Source: Candidatus Kuenenia stuttgartensis
GTDB lineage: Bacteria > Planctomycetota > Planctomycetia > Pirellulales > UBA1268
Reading direction: 5' to 3'
Assembly: GCA_945865325.1 (NCBI GenBank)
Contig: CAMBFA010000008.1
Span: 1 to 43,443, forward strand
DNA length: 43,443 nt
The notes beneath the pieces were generated by a model, which did not search any database, had not been told where the DNA came from, and saw only the letters and a list, made by a program, of their open reading frames with translations. Positions 1 to 9,430 of the stretch are shown here, piece by piece. Within the stretch, counting starts at the first letter, position 1. Each line of letters starts with the position of its first letter. The translations under genes and the position numbers were made by a program.

Positions 1-3000
1 AGCGATCGGCGGCGTTCGGTGTCGGGGGGAAGAAGGGCGAGGGTGTCGGCGAGATGGCGCTCGGTCCGCGGCCGGTCGGCAGCCATGCGATCGGCGAGAA
101 GAACTCGCTCGATTGTGTTGAGCTGCCCGTAGGCCCATGGCTCGAGATAGCCCGTGAGCTCGTCCTCGAGGAGCCAGCGATCGATGAACGTCCGGTCCTT
201 CTTCGTCTGCAATCCCGGCACAACGACCGCGCGGAAAAAGACCGGATCCTTCTTGTACAGAAACAGATTCAGCTCGTGGCAGGCATGCTCGGAATAGAGC
301 TTCTTCTTCTCCACATCGTCGAGCTTCGGCCATCGCAGCAGAAATGAAAACGTCGCCAGATCGGGGCTCTTCGTGAGGGCGCCGTAGAGCGCATAGACCT
401 TGGCGAGGCTGTCGTAAGCCTCGAACCGGCTCGCCGCCACATCCGCCAATTCAAAATCTTTTCCGTCGGCCTTCCCCGGCTCGACGATCGTCACTTTTTG
501 TTGCTGGACGAAGTGCTTTTGAGGGTCAAGCGGCGTCCGCAGCCGGAGATCGGCCAGAAGGGGCGCTGCGGCAGGGAGGGCCATGCTGCGCAGAAGCGTC
601 TGCGTCGGATCGACGACGACGACTGTCACCTCCTGATGAACGCTCAGCTTCTCGAGCGGAATCCGGATCGTACCGTCGTCGGCCGGCACGAGATTCGCCA
701 GGACAAATCCACCGTCGGCGAGAAAGTCGAGATCGGAGAAGCTCTCCGTCGCGCTTGCTCCCGCTGCCTTGGCCGGATCGGCTGCCGCCGCCATGCTCGC
801 CGGTGGCGGCTCGGCACGCTGAAACTCATCCCCCGCCTGGGCGTCTTGTTTCGCTGTCTGCGTGTCGTCGATCGCCCAGGGATGAAGGAGGAGGCTCGGC
901 CGATCGACCATCGCGCCGGCGAAAGCTGTCTGCCCTCGGCGGCGAAGGATGTAGCTGATTTCGTCGCCGAGATTCCGGCCGCTGACATACGCCGAGGTGA
1001 AGGCCCCCTGGGCATAGACCCACGGCTCCGCGCCGCGGATCTTCGCAAGACTCCCAAACAGATCGAAGTCGGGCGTCATCCGCGTGGCGATGACATGGAC
1101 CCGCGTGAAAGGATTGGAGTGTTTCAGCTGCAACACCAGATCGGCCCCCTCAGGCGCGATCCGCTCGATCGCCGTCGGCAACAGCCGCGGCGCCTCAAGC
1201 TGCCTCAATGGCCCCACATAGAGATCATCGACGCGCTCACCGGCCGTGATCCGGACCGAGATCCGCGTGCCGCTCCCCTTCATGAAAAGTTCGTAATCGC
1301 CGGCAGGGAGATCGGAAAGGATGAGATCTCCATCCTCGACGGCGAGGTGCTCGAAGCGATCGACTGAATAACTGCCGCCGCGGAGCTCAAACAGCGACAC
1401 GTCGTCGCGCGCCGGCCTCTCAGCCGCGCGACCGGAACGGGAAATGCCCCGCGGCAGATACGGCACGCGCACCGGCGCGCCGACCCGGCCATGAACCGTC
1501 TCCCGAAACGCGACCCGATCGGGGAGGAGCGGCCAAGTGTGGGAGGTTCCCTCCGGGCCCTGGGCGGAGATCGTGTCGATGGCGGCGGCGCCAGCCGTGG
1601 GGAGAGCCCCCAGATCGATCGCCCCCTGCTTGTCGGTCTTGAGCGTGAACGAGGGCTGGTGGCGAAAGTCGCGCGCTTTGAGCGTGATCGTGACGGGGCG
1701 CGACGGCCGTGGCTCCCCCGTCTTCCCGCGGACCTCGACAAACGTCCGGTCGCCGGAGCGAACGAGAAACAGGTCCTCGACCTTGTCGGTGCGGTCGATT
1801 GAATTGACAGCAAACGTCTGGCTCGTGGCGAGCTCCAAGAGCTCCCCGCCGGCCGTGAGCCGTTTGACCTTGCCCGACAGCGTGAAGGTGACGCTCGCGA
1901 GCCGTTGGGGGACGAGAAACTCGTAGGCCCGCTCTCGGTCTTCGAAGAGCTCGAAATCGAGCACCTCCTTGAGCGCCGGTACGCCGTCGAGATCGATCGA
2001 CTGGATCGTCAGCTTCGTCGACTCGAGGCCCGCCAGCGACACCGGCCGGCCGTTGACAAGCAGCGCCGGACGGAGAAGGACCTCGGCAGTGGCCCGTGTC
2101 CGCAGGCTCTCCCGATCGACGTGGATCCCGGCGCGGAGCTCGTGCGATTCGCCGGCATGCTCGAAGAAGTCGAGGCTCGTGATCTCTGTCTCGCCGTCCC
2201 CTGAGGGAATCGCCGCCGTCACCACCACCGGCTTGCGGCCGGGGGCGGTGCTGAAGGGGACGAGGATCGTGCCGTCGTCGCCACTGGAATACTCCTGCCC
2301 CTCGAGGAACAGCCGCGCCTTCATCACCTTCTTCCCGGCGTCGTCGAGAATCGTGAATCGCTGCCCCGACGCGGTGCCGACGACGAGCGGCCGGAGCCGC
2401 CCCTTCCGCACCAGGGCCCGGCTCGACCGGCCGTTGCCGACGAAGTCGATCACATACACCCCCGGCTGCGAAAGCTGGGGGAGATCGAGATGGCGGACGC
2501 GCCGCAGGAGCGCGTCGTCGTTGGAGGGAATGACGAGCTCGACGGTCGGCGTCAGGCCGTCGAGCGGGATGTCGGTGTCGATCTCCTTGAGTTGCTTGAG
2601 ATAATGGCCGCGGGTGTTGATCTCGAAGATCCGCACTGATAATTCCGCGACATTCTTTACGGCCAGATCGAGGGCCACCGCTGCATCAGCCCGGAACGTG
2701 GTCGGATTTGTGGGGAGAAACTCGATCTCCACCCGGTCGCGGAGGGCCCGGTAGGCGGCCGGGCCGAGGACCGCCGCATGCTTGTCACGGTCGCCGAGGC
2801 CACTGGTGAGCTTCGTCTCGGCAAACAGCCGGGCGAGATACTCCCCTTCGATGAGGGGAACAAACTCGCGCGTGTCGGCCGCGTCGACGAGGAAGTGGGC
2901 CAGCAGCGTGCGGACGAGCGGTTCGTCGTTGCCGATCGGCGGCAGGAGCGAGCCTTCAAACGCCATCCCGAGCTGGCAGGGGAAGGCCCGCGCGGCGTCG

Positions 3001-4037
3001 CTGGCCAAGAGCTTGGGCGCCACATACCCCTGCGGCCGGGGCAGCTTCAGGTACTCCAGAAACGCTCCCTTGTTCCACTTTCCCTCTGCTAGGTCGTGCA
3101 CGAGGAAGTGGTAGCGGACATGGGCCTTGAGGGAGTTGTGAACCGGCCCGAGCCGATTTGTAAACGCCTGCAAGCGCTCAAGATACGCGCGCTTCACGCC
3201 AGAGTCGCTGCGCCAGTCGTCGTCGGCCCCCGGCTGGAGCTTTGGGAGCATCGCCGCTACGAAGGCAGGATGATCGACAAGCTCCGGCTTGAGGAGGCCA
3301 AGCGCGTCGAGCTGGGAGATGGTGAGGAGCCGATGGATCGGCAGCGATCCGAAGCCGGCCGAGTCTGGCGCATCGAGATCAGCAGCAATGAGTTTTTCGA
3401 GGCCGTCGTGATCGGGGCGCGTAAGCCTAGCGAGGAGTTGGCGGCGGCGGAGCGGATCGAGCGGCGCGGCGTTCTCGCAGAGCCGGTCGAGGGCGCTCTC
3501 CTCGTAGCCTTCGAGCGTGCCGGGGGCCTGGGCTTGGGCCCGGGCGGCAAAAGCCTCCGCCGAGACGAGCTTCCCATCCAGCGCCGTCGGCAGTTGCGGC
3601 TCGAGCCCGGGGACGATCCGCTCGTGCGGATAAGAAACGCCGAGCCGGCGCTCGAGGTAAGCAATCGAGCCTTGCGGATCTTGTGCATAGGTGAGCAGCG
3701 CTCGCCGCGAGCGGATCTCCCACACCCGCTCCGTCTCACCATGGGCCTTGACCCACTCTGCCAGGAGCGGCTCGACCTCGGCATACCGCTCGGTATTGAG
3801 AAGATGGAGGGCGTGAAAATAGAACGACTCCTCCGTTCCCGGCACGAGCCGGGCGAGGATCGCCTCACGATCCTCCGCCAGCGCAAACTCCTCCACGAAG
3901 CCGATCTCGCCGGCCTGGCCGCTGGCACTCCAAAAAGCCACGGTCATCCCAATGACCACCAAGCCTCCGACAAGCCTCCGAACGACGCGAGTTTCGGGCG
4001 CCGCGCTGGGAAAAAGCGACTGCTGATGCCGTGACAT
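1..4037 (-). CDS. Very large exported protein, alpha-2-macroglobulin-like modular architecture (3' end outside window)
   Basis: An open frame runs from an ATG at 4037 to the window edge without a stop, giving 1345 visible residues; the C-terminus is missing. The N-terminus has basic residues and a hydrophobic stretch (residues about 20-42, ending near SGQAGE), read as a signal peptide, so the protein is probably exported. The first ~430 residues look helical and repeat-like. From about residue 450 there are successive beta-rich modules with phrases such as VEVRGKTGEPRPSRPVTI and LKTDKQGAIDLGALP, which resemble the macroglobulin (MG) modules of bacterial alpha-2-macroglobulins. No thioester motif is visible; it would lie further on if present. 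I did not see a definite family signature, so the A2M assignment is an inference from size and module style. Large plus-strand ORFs over this region are shadows: their products are Arg-rich and without recognisable motifs. Confidence 0.75.
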   Translation of the reverse strand, partial: MSRHQQSLFPSAAPETRVVRRLVGGLVVIGMTVAFWSASGQAGEIGFVEEFALAEDREAILARLVPGTEESFYFHALHLLNTERYAEVEPLLAEWVKAHGETERVWEIRSRRALLTYAQDPQGSIAYLERRLGVSYPHERIVPGLEPQLPTALDGKLVSAEAFAARAQAQAPGTLEGYEESALDRLCENAAPLDPLRRRQLLARLTRPDHDGLEKLIAADLDAPDSAGFGSLPIHRLLTISQLDALGLLKPELVDHPAFVAAMLPKLQPGADDDWRSDSGVKRAYLERLQAFTNRLGPVHNSLKAHVRYHFLVHDLAEGKWNKGAFLEYLKLPRPQGYVAPKLLASDAARAFPCQLGMAFEGSLLPPIGNDEPLVRTLLAHFLVDAADTREFVPLIEGEYLARLFAETKLTSGLGDRDKHAAVLGPAAYRALRDRVEIEFLPTNPTTFRADAAVALDLAVKNVAELSVRIFEINTRGHYLKQLKEIDTDIPLDGLTPTVELVIPSNDDALLRRVRHLDLPQLSQPGVYVIDFVGNGRSSRALVRKGRLRPLVVGTASGQRFTILDDAGKKVMKARLFLEGQEYSSGDDGTILVPFSTAPGRKPVVVTAAIPSGDGETEITSLDFFEHAGESHELRAGIHVDRESLRTRATAEVLLRPALLVNGRPVSLAGLESTKLTIQSIDLDGVPALKEVLDFELFEDRERAYEFLVPQRLASVTFTLSGKVKRLTAGGELLELATSQTFAVNSIDRTDKVEDLFLVRSGDRTFVEVRGKTGEPRPSRPVTITLKARDFRHQPSFTLKTDKQGAIDLGALPTAGAAAIDTISAQGPEGTSHTWPLLPDRVAFRETVHGRVGAPVRVPYLPRGISRSGRAAERPARDDVSLFELRGGSYSVDRFEHLAVEDGDLILSDLPAGDYELFMKGSGTRISVRITAGERVDDLYVGPLRQLEAPRLLPTAIERIAPEGADLVLQLKHSNPFTRVHVIATRMTPDFDLFGSLAKIRGAEPWVYAQGAFTSAYVSGRNLGDEISYILRRRGQTAFAGAMVDRPSLLLHPWAIDDTQTAKQDAQAGDEFQRAEPPPASMAAAADPAKAAGASATESFSDLDFLADGGFVLANLVPADDGTIRIPLEKLSVHQEVTVVVVDPTQTLLRSMALPAAAPLLADLRLRTPLDPQKHFVQQQKVTIVEPGKADGKDFELADVAASRFEAYDSLAKVYALYGALTKSPDLATFSFLLRWPKLDDVEKKKLYSEHACHELNLFLYKKDPVFFRAVVVPGLQTKKDRTFIDRWLLEDELTGYLEPWAYGQLNTIERVLLADRMAADRPRTERHLADTLALLPPDTERRRS

Positions 4038-4181
4038 GAAAATCCCTTCGACATGGACTGGATGCCCCGCGGCCTGCGAGCGCGCAGAAGCTCGCGCGGA
4101 GAACGGACGGCAGGGGGAATCGTTTCAACTCCTCCGCCGCTGCAAATCCGCGCTCCGCCAATTCTAGTTCGAGGATCGCCG

Positions 4182-4195
4182 CCCCGCCGGCGGGG
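4182..4195. terminator. GC-rich 14-bp palindrome, possible terminator of the BtuF-like gene
   Basis: CCCCGCCGGCGGGG is a perfect palindrome 27 bp past the stop of the minus-strand BtuF-like gene. There is no T-run after it, so termination is only a possibility. The rest of the 4038-4222 gap upstream of the large exported protein shows nothing clear; a TAGAAT (minus strand, 4161-4166) lacks a -35 partner. Confidence 0.25.
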
Positions 4196-4222
4196 GTCTT
4201 CACGAGTCAGGGATCGCACTCT

Positions 4223-5152
4223 TCAACCGCCCAGCTCGGCGGCGGTGAGTCGTTCCGCAGGCCCCAGCCCGGCGGGGAGAGGATGGAGGCCCGGATGGAG
4301 GGCGTGGGCGAGGATCTCGAGGCTCTCGACCAAGCGCGGGCCGGGGCGGCTGAAAGAGGCATTGCCGTCGAACAGATAGACCCGCTCGTCGCGGACGCAG
4401 GCCAGCGTGCGGAGTCCGGGCTGGGCGAGAAGGATGGGGAGATCCTGTCGGGTGCGGGAGATGTCAAACCCGCAGCAGGCGATCACGAGCACCTCCGGAT
4501 CGGCAGCCACGATCTCCTCCCAGGGGATCGACCGCGACTTCTCCCCCTCGCGTCCCACCACCTCCCGGCCACCGGCGAGACGGACGATCCCGGGGGACCA
4601 GTGGCCGGCCGTGAAGGGGGGATCGATCCATTCCATGAGCATGACACGCGGCGGCCGCGTCACACCCGCAGAACGGGCCGCGACCGCATCGATCCGCCCC
4701 TGCAAGCGCGCCACTGCCGCTCGGCCAAGTTCCGGAACGCCGGCCGCGTCGGCCACCGTTTGAAGACTCGTGAGGACCTCGGCCAGACTCGCCGGCTCGA
4801 GATTGACGACGCGCGGCTTCCCCGGCAACCGACACGCCGCCGCGGTCACTTCCGCTTCAGCGACCGCGCAGACGTCGCACAGCGCCTGGGTGACGATGAG
4901 ATCGGGGGCGAGATGGTCGAGCACCGCCAGATCGAGTTCGTAGAGCGCCCGCTTCGAGCGGAGACGCTCGCGGACGAGCTCGTCGATCTCCCGGCTGGTC
5001 GCGTCGGTGGGAATGAGCGTCTGCGTGACGCGGGGCAGCCCGCGGACCCCCTCCGGATGGTCGCACTCGTGGGTCACGCCGACGAGCGCCTCACGGAGCC
5101 CGAGCGCGCAGATGATCTCGGTGGCGCTGGGCAGGAGCGAGACGATCCGCAT
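4223..5152 (-). CDS. BtuF-like (cobalamin/siderophore-type) substrate-binding-fold protein, no signal peptide
   Basis: The 309-residue protein begins MRIVSLLPSATEIICALGL, the usual opening of the COG0614/BtuF periplasmic-binding fold. It goes on with VGVTHECDHP, LIVTQALCDVCAVAEAEV and a C-terminal lobe with PEVLVIACCGFD. The frame stays open upstream to 5278, but those 42 residues are low-complexity and unlike the family, and they would run into the divergent PSD1 gene, so ATG 5152 is preferred. No signal peptide or lipobox is present at either start, so this is the soluble, probably cytoplasmic type of BtuF homologue. No cobalamin or iron permease or ATPase lies nearby, so the ligand is unknown. 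It is divergent from PSD1 with 113 bp between the starts. Confidence 0.85.
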   Translation of the reverse strand: MRIVSLLPSATEIICALGLREALVGVTHECDHPEGVRGLPRVTQTLIPTDATSREIDELVRERLRSKRALYELDLAVLDHLAPDLIVTQALCDVCAVAEAEVTAAACRLPGKPRVVNLEPASLAEVLTSLQTVADAAGVPELGRAAVARLQGRIDAVAARSAGVTRPPRVMLMEWIDPPFTAGHWSPGIVRLAGGREVVGREGEKSRSIPWEEIVAADPEVLVIACCGFDISRTRQDLPILLAQPGLRTLACVRDERVYLFDGNASFSRPGPRLVESLEILAHALHPGLHPLPAGLGPAERLTAAELGG

Positions 5153-5265
5153 GGAAGAAGCCCTCGGGGAAGGGGAGCGGGAGAGGATATGATGGGAGCG
5201 AGTGTAGCGGGCGATCCGAACCGGCATCGCCTGCCGAAGCGTGGCTTTATCGGGGGGATCGGTTG

Positions 5266-8200
5266 ATGAGCTGTTCAACGAGCTGGGGTGGTCGTGCTGT
5301 CGAGCGCTGCCTGGCCGCTGGCCTGTGGGCGGCGATGGTTTTCGGCAGATTCGCGCCGGCAGGGCTGCGGGCCGACGATGCCCTCGATCTCTTCGAAACC
5401 CGGATCCGCCCGGTGCTCGTCGAACGCTGCCAAGAATGCCACCGCAGTGATGGTGTGGCGGAAGGGGGGCTCGTCCTCGACCACCGCGAAGGAATGCGCA
5501 CCGGCGGAGCAGGGGGGGCGATCCTCGGTCCCGGCGCTCCAGACAACAGCCGCCTCCTCGCCATCCTGCGACACGAGCTGCCCGGGCTCGAGATGCCGCA
5601 GGGGGGGGAGCGCCTCGACGACGACACGCTCGCCGCCTTTAGCGACTGGATCGCGGCCGGCGCCCCTGATCCGCGTGAGCCCCCCGGCGCCGGCCGGACC
5701 ACCGCCCCGGCCGATTTCGCCGAACGCCGCAGATGGTGGAGTTTTCAACCGCTTCACCGCCACGAGCCACCTCCAACACGCCGCGCCGATTGGGCTGCCA
5801 ACCCGATCGATCGCTTTCTGGTCGCCCGACTCGACGCAGCCGGCCTCGAACCGGCCCCGGTCGCTCCCCCGGCGGCGCTCCTGCGGCGGCTGTCGTTCGT
5901 CCTCACCGGGCTCCCTCCCAGCCCCGAGGAGGTGCTCGCCTTCACGGCCGATCCTTCGCCGGCAGCCTACGCGGCTGCCGTCGACCGGCTGCTCGCCTCC
6001 CCGCGCTTCGGCGAGCGCTTCGCGCGCCACTGGATGGATCTCGTCCGCTACTGCGAGTCGCACGGCAGCCAGGGAGACCCCGAGCTTCCCAATGCGTGGC
6101 GCTACCGCGACTACCTCGTTCGGGCGTTCAACGCCGATCTCCCCTACGACCAGTTCGTGCGCGAGCAGATCGCCGGCGACCTTCTCCCCGATCCGCGTTG
6201 GAACGCCACCGAGGGGTTCAATGAATCGGCGATTGGCCCGGCGCATCTGCGGATGGTGGAGCTCGGCTTCGTACCGGTCGATGCCCTCGACGACCAGGTG
6301 AAGGTGGTCGAGAACCAGATCGATGTCTATTCCAAGACATTTTTCGGGCTCACCGCCGCCTGCGCCCGCTGCCACGATCACAAGTTTGACGCCATCACCC
6401 AAGAGGATTTCTATGCCCTCTACGGGATCCTCTCCAGCAGCCGACCGGGGCAGGTGATCCTCGACCGACCGGAGGCCCTCCAGGCCGCCGACGCCGAGCT
6501 TTCCGCGCTCAAGTCTTCGATCAAGGCCGGGCTCGCGGCAGCGTGGCTCGATGCGGCCGGACGTTTTGCCATCCGGCTTGAAGATCAGCGCTCACGACAG
6601 GCGCGCACTGCGGTGTTGGGGAAAGACCTCGCTGACGTGAGCTTATCGATCGAGGCGATCGAAAGGCCGGCCCAGGCCCGGGCCCTCGAGCGCCGCCGCG
6701 GCGGCGAGCCGGGCAGCGCCGCACTCCCGGCCCCGTTTGCGCGATGGAGCTTTTCCGCTGACACGCGCGACAGCGTCGGCGGTCTCGACGGCGAACTCCT
6801 GGGGGGCGCGGTCGTTCGCGACGGCCGGCTGATCCTCGACGGCGTCGGGGCGAACATGCGCACGAAGGCGCTCACACGCGACCTCCGCGAAAAGACACTC
6901 GAGGCCTGGGTGACGCTGGCCAATCTCGATCAGCGCGGCGGGGGGGTGATCGGGCTGGATGTTCCCGAGGGTCGGTTCTTCGATTCGATCGTCTTCGGCG
7001 AGATCCAGCCGCGCCATTGGCTGGCGGGGAGTGACTTCTTCAACCGCACGCAGGATCCGAGGGGGCCGGAGGAGACGGCCGGACCGGGAACGCTCGTTCA
7101 TGTGGGAATCGTGTATGCGGCTGACCATTCGATCCGCGTCTACCGCAACGGCGTGCCGTATGGCGGGCCCTTCACGAAGGGGACGCTCTGGACGTTCAAG
7201 GCCGGCAGCGCCCGATTCCTCTTCGGTCAGCGGCTCTCCGACATCGATCCGCCGCTGGCCGGCGAGATCGCCGAGGCCCGGGCGTATGACCGAGCCCTGT
7301 CGGCCGACGAGGTGGCGGCGTCGTTCCAGGCCGGCCCGGAAGGGGTATCCGACGAGGAGCTCCTCGCAGCGCTCGACGGGGCGACGCGCGACGCCCTCGC
7401 CCGTCTCCGCGACCAGCGCCAGCAGCTCTCCGCAGCGCTGCTGAATGCCAGCGTGGCAGCCGGGGATCCACTCGCGGCCCCTCTGGCCGAGGCCCGGGGC
7501 GATGCCGCCAGCCCACTCCATGCTTGGGCGACACTCACCGCGGCACCGCCGGAAGCGTGGCCCACCACCTGGGGCACGCTCGTCACCGCCCTCGACAGTG
7601 ACAAGCGCGCCAGGATCGCGGCCAACGCCCCCCTCACTCCGCTGTGGGATCTGCGCGGGCCCGACCATCAATCGTGGTTTCGCCATGGCTCGGGGCTGAT
7701 GCCAGAGCCGGCGGCCAACGGGGCGTTTGCCATTGCTACCGACGGCGATCGCGTCATCACGGGGATCCTTCCAGCGGGGATCCACACCCATCTGCTCAGC
7801 AGTCGCCAGCCTGGGGTCTATCAGTCTCCCCGGTTCGTCATCGACACCGACAGCGTCTCTCTCCGCGTCCTCGGTCGCGGGAGCGTCGCCCGGCTCGTCA
7901 TCGAGAATTATCCGCTCGGTAATGGTGGGATCTACCCGGCCGTCCGCCCCGAGCGTGACGACCTCGCCTGGCTCCGCCTCGACACGAGCTACCGGCGCGG
8001 GGCGACGGCGTATGTCGAGCTCGTCACCGACCCGGTCGAGCGGGCGTTTTTCGGAATCGCCGCCGTGATGAAGGGCGATGCCCCCGAGCCGCCGCGCGAC
8101 ACATTCCTCGCGGCGGCGCCATTCCTCGCCGGGCCGGTGCCGGCAGATCCTGCTGATTTCGCGCAGCGGATGGAATCAGGCCTCGCCGCGACGATTCTTG

Positions 8201-9396
8201 CCTGGCGGGATGGCTCACTCGATGACGACAGTCGGGCGCTGCTCGACTTTTTCATCCGCCGCGGGATCCTTCCCACGACCCTCGCCGAGCTTCCCACACT
8301 GCGCGAAGGGGTCGATCGCTACCGGGCTCTGGAACGAGGCATTCCTGTTCCACGTCGGGCTCCCGGCGTCCTTGAGGCGGCCGGTTACGACCAGGCGCTC
8401 TTCATCCGTGGCCAACACACCCGCCCGGCTGCTCCGGTGGCGCGCCGCGGGCTGTCGCTGTTCGGTAGCGCCCCCTTCGCGGCCAGGGCCGAAGCCGGTG
8501 AGGCGCCAAGCGGACGGCTCCAACTGGCCGACGAAGCGGTCGGGCCGGGGAGGGATCTCCTCGCCCGCGTCATGGTCAACCGGCTCTGGCACCATCTCTT
8601 TGGGCGTGGGATCGTTGCCACGACCGACAACGTTGGCCGCCTTGGCACCCCTCCCACGCACCCCGAGCTGCTCGACTGGCTTGCCGGCCGGTTCATCGAT
8701 GAAGGCTGGTCGGTGAAGCGGGTCCTGCGGGAGATGGTCATGAGCCGGGCCTTCCGGGGTGTGGCGCTGCCATCCCCCAAAGCCACGCAGATCGATCCCC
8801 TCAACGAGCTCCTCTCCCACGCTCCGCTCCACCGCCTCGACGCCGAAGCGATCCGCGATTCGATCCTCGCCATCTCCGGCCAACTCGACCCGATGATGGG
8901 GGGCCCGGGCATCGACGTCTACCACACGGCGAAGACCGAAGGGGGCGGACCGGTCGGCCCGCTCGACGGCAACCGGCGCCGCAGTCTGTATCAGCGGATC
9001 CGACGCAACGCCTCCAATCCGTTCCTCGAGGTCTTCGACGCCCCGAAGCCGACGACGACCCGCGGCACGCGCGACATCACCGGCGGGCCGGTGCAGGCGC
9101 TGACGATGCTCAACGACCCCTTCATCATCGATCAGGCGACGAAATGGGGTGCGCGCGTGGCCGCCGAACCGGCCACCGATGAGGCCCGTCTGCAGGGAAT
9201 GCTTCTCGCCGCCCTGTCGCGCCCCGCCGACAGCGAAGAAACGGCGCTCCTCCTGGCTCATCTCGGCGCCGTGCGCTCCGCTCAGGCGACCCTCCCCGAC
9301 GGCACGCCCCGCCCCGCGGCCGAGACCGAGGCGTTTGCCTGGGGGGACGTGGCCCATGCCATCCTGTGCCTCAAGGAGCTCATCTATGTCGAGTGA
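5266..9396 (+). CDS. PSD1-family protein: PSCyt1 haem motif, DUF1549, LamG-like insert, DUF1553
   Basis: The 1376-residue exported protein has a signal peptide at about residues 10-36. A C-x-x-C-H haem motif (CQECH, residues 55-59) lies in the PSCyt1 region. DUF1549 follows (about 170-375, with FGERFARHWMDLVRY and PYDQFVREQIAGDLL) and ends in a second CxxCH (CARCHDHKFD, from residue 366). A concanavalin/LamG-like module (about 487-693) comes next, and then DUF1553 (about 1095-1330, with MVNRLWHHLFGRGI). The family is abundant in planctomycetes and its biochemical role is unproven. The two CxxCH motifs suggest cytochrome c, and the LamG module suggests carbohydrate binding. ATG 5266 directly follows an in-frame TTG at 5263; I chose the ATG. 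The stop overlaps the start of the next gene, so both are probably co-translated. Confidence 0.95.
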   Translation: MSCSTSWGGRAVERCLAAGLWAAMVFGRFAPAGLRADDALDLFETRIRPVLVERCQECHRSDGVAEGGLVLDHREGMRTGGAGGAILGPGAPDNSRLLAILRHELPGLEMPQGGERLDDDTLAAFSDWIAAGAPDPREPPGAGRTTAPADFAERRRWWSFQPLHRHEPPPTRRADWAANPIDRFLVARLDAAGLEPAPVAPPAALLRRLSFVLTGLPPSPEEVLAFTADPSPAAYAAAVDRLLASPRFGERFARHWMDLVRYCESHGSQGDPELPNAWRYRDYLVRAFNADLPYDQFVREQIAGDLLPDPRWNATEGFNESAIGPAHLRMVELGFVPVDALDDQVKVVENQIDVYSKTFFGLTAACARCHDHKFDAITQEDFYALYGILSSSRPGQVILDRPEALQAADAELSALKSSIKAGLAAAWLDAAGRFAIRLEDQRSRQARTAVLGKDLADVSLSIEAIERPAQARALERRRGGEPGSAALPAPFARWSFSADTRDSVGGLDGELLGGAVVRDGRLILDGVGANMRTKALTRDLREKTLEAWVTLANLDQRGGGVIGLDVPEGRFFDSIVFGEIQPRHWLAGSDFFNRTQDPRGPEETAGPGTLVHVGIVYAADHSIRVYRNGVPYGGPFTKGTLWTFKAGSARFLFGQRLSDIDPPLAGEIAEARAYDRALSADEVAASFQAGPEGVSDEELLAALDGATRDALARLRDQRQQLSAALLNASVAAGDPLAAPLAEARGDAASPLHAWATLTAAPPEAWPTTWGTLVTALDSDKRARIAANAPLTPLWDLRGPDHQSWFRHGSGLMPEPAANGAFAIATDGDRVITGILPAGIHTHLLSSRQPGVYQSPRFVIDTDSVSLRVLGRGSVARLVIENYPLGNGGIYPAVRPERDDLAWLRLDTSYRRGATAYVELVTDPVERAFFGIAAVMKGDAPEPPRDTFLAAAPFLAGPVPADPADFAQRMESGLAATILAWRDGSLDDDSRALLDFFIRRGILPTTLAELPTLREGVDRYRALERGIPVPRRAPGVLEAAGYDQALFIRGQHTRPAAPVARRGLSLFGSAPFAARAEAGEAPSGRLQLADEAVGPGRDLLARVMVNRLWHHLFGRGIVATTDNVGRLGTPPTHPELLDWLAGRFIDEGWSVKRVLREMVMSRAFRGVALPSPKATQIDPLNELLSHAPLHRLDAEAIRDSILAISGQLDPMMGGPGIDVYHTAKTEGGGPVGPLDGNRRRSLYQRIRRNASNPFLEVFDAPKPTTTRGTRDITGGPVQALTMLNDPFIIDQATKWGARVAAEPATDEARLQGMLLAALSRPADSEETALLLAHLGAVRSAQATLPDGTPRPAAETEAFAWGDVAHAILCLKELIYVE

Positions 9397-9430
9397 ATCC
9401 AGCCGGGCTATGTCGAGTGAATCCAGCCGG
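9384..9430 (+). repeat. 24-bp tandem duplication across the PSD1 stop / DUF1501 start
   Basis: A 24-bp unit (9384-9407) is repeated at 9408-9430 with identity over 23 bases. Each copy contains ATGTCGAGTGAATCCAGC, so both the PSD1 TGA and the downstream ATG are duplicated. The length is a multiple of three, so in the DUF1501 frame it reads MSSESSRA then MSSESSRS. Confidence 0.9.

Noticed and set aside
498-1367. 289-codon plus-strand ORF and similar ORFs at 3096-4034 and 1969-2604
   Set aside because: They lie antisense to the continuous minus-strand frame of the large exported protein, and their products are Arg-rich with no domain.
4161-4166. TAGAAT on the minus strand before the large exported protein
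   Set aside because: No -35-like hexamer is found at a proper distance.
4283-5266. 327-codon plus-strand ORF
   Set aside because: It is opposite the recognisable BtuF-like protein and shows no family phrases.
5275-6402. 375-codon minus-strand ORF
   Set aside because: It is a shadow of the PSD1 gene; GC-rich codon bias opens the opposite frame.
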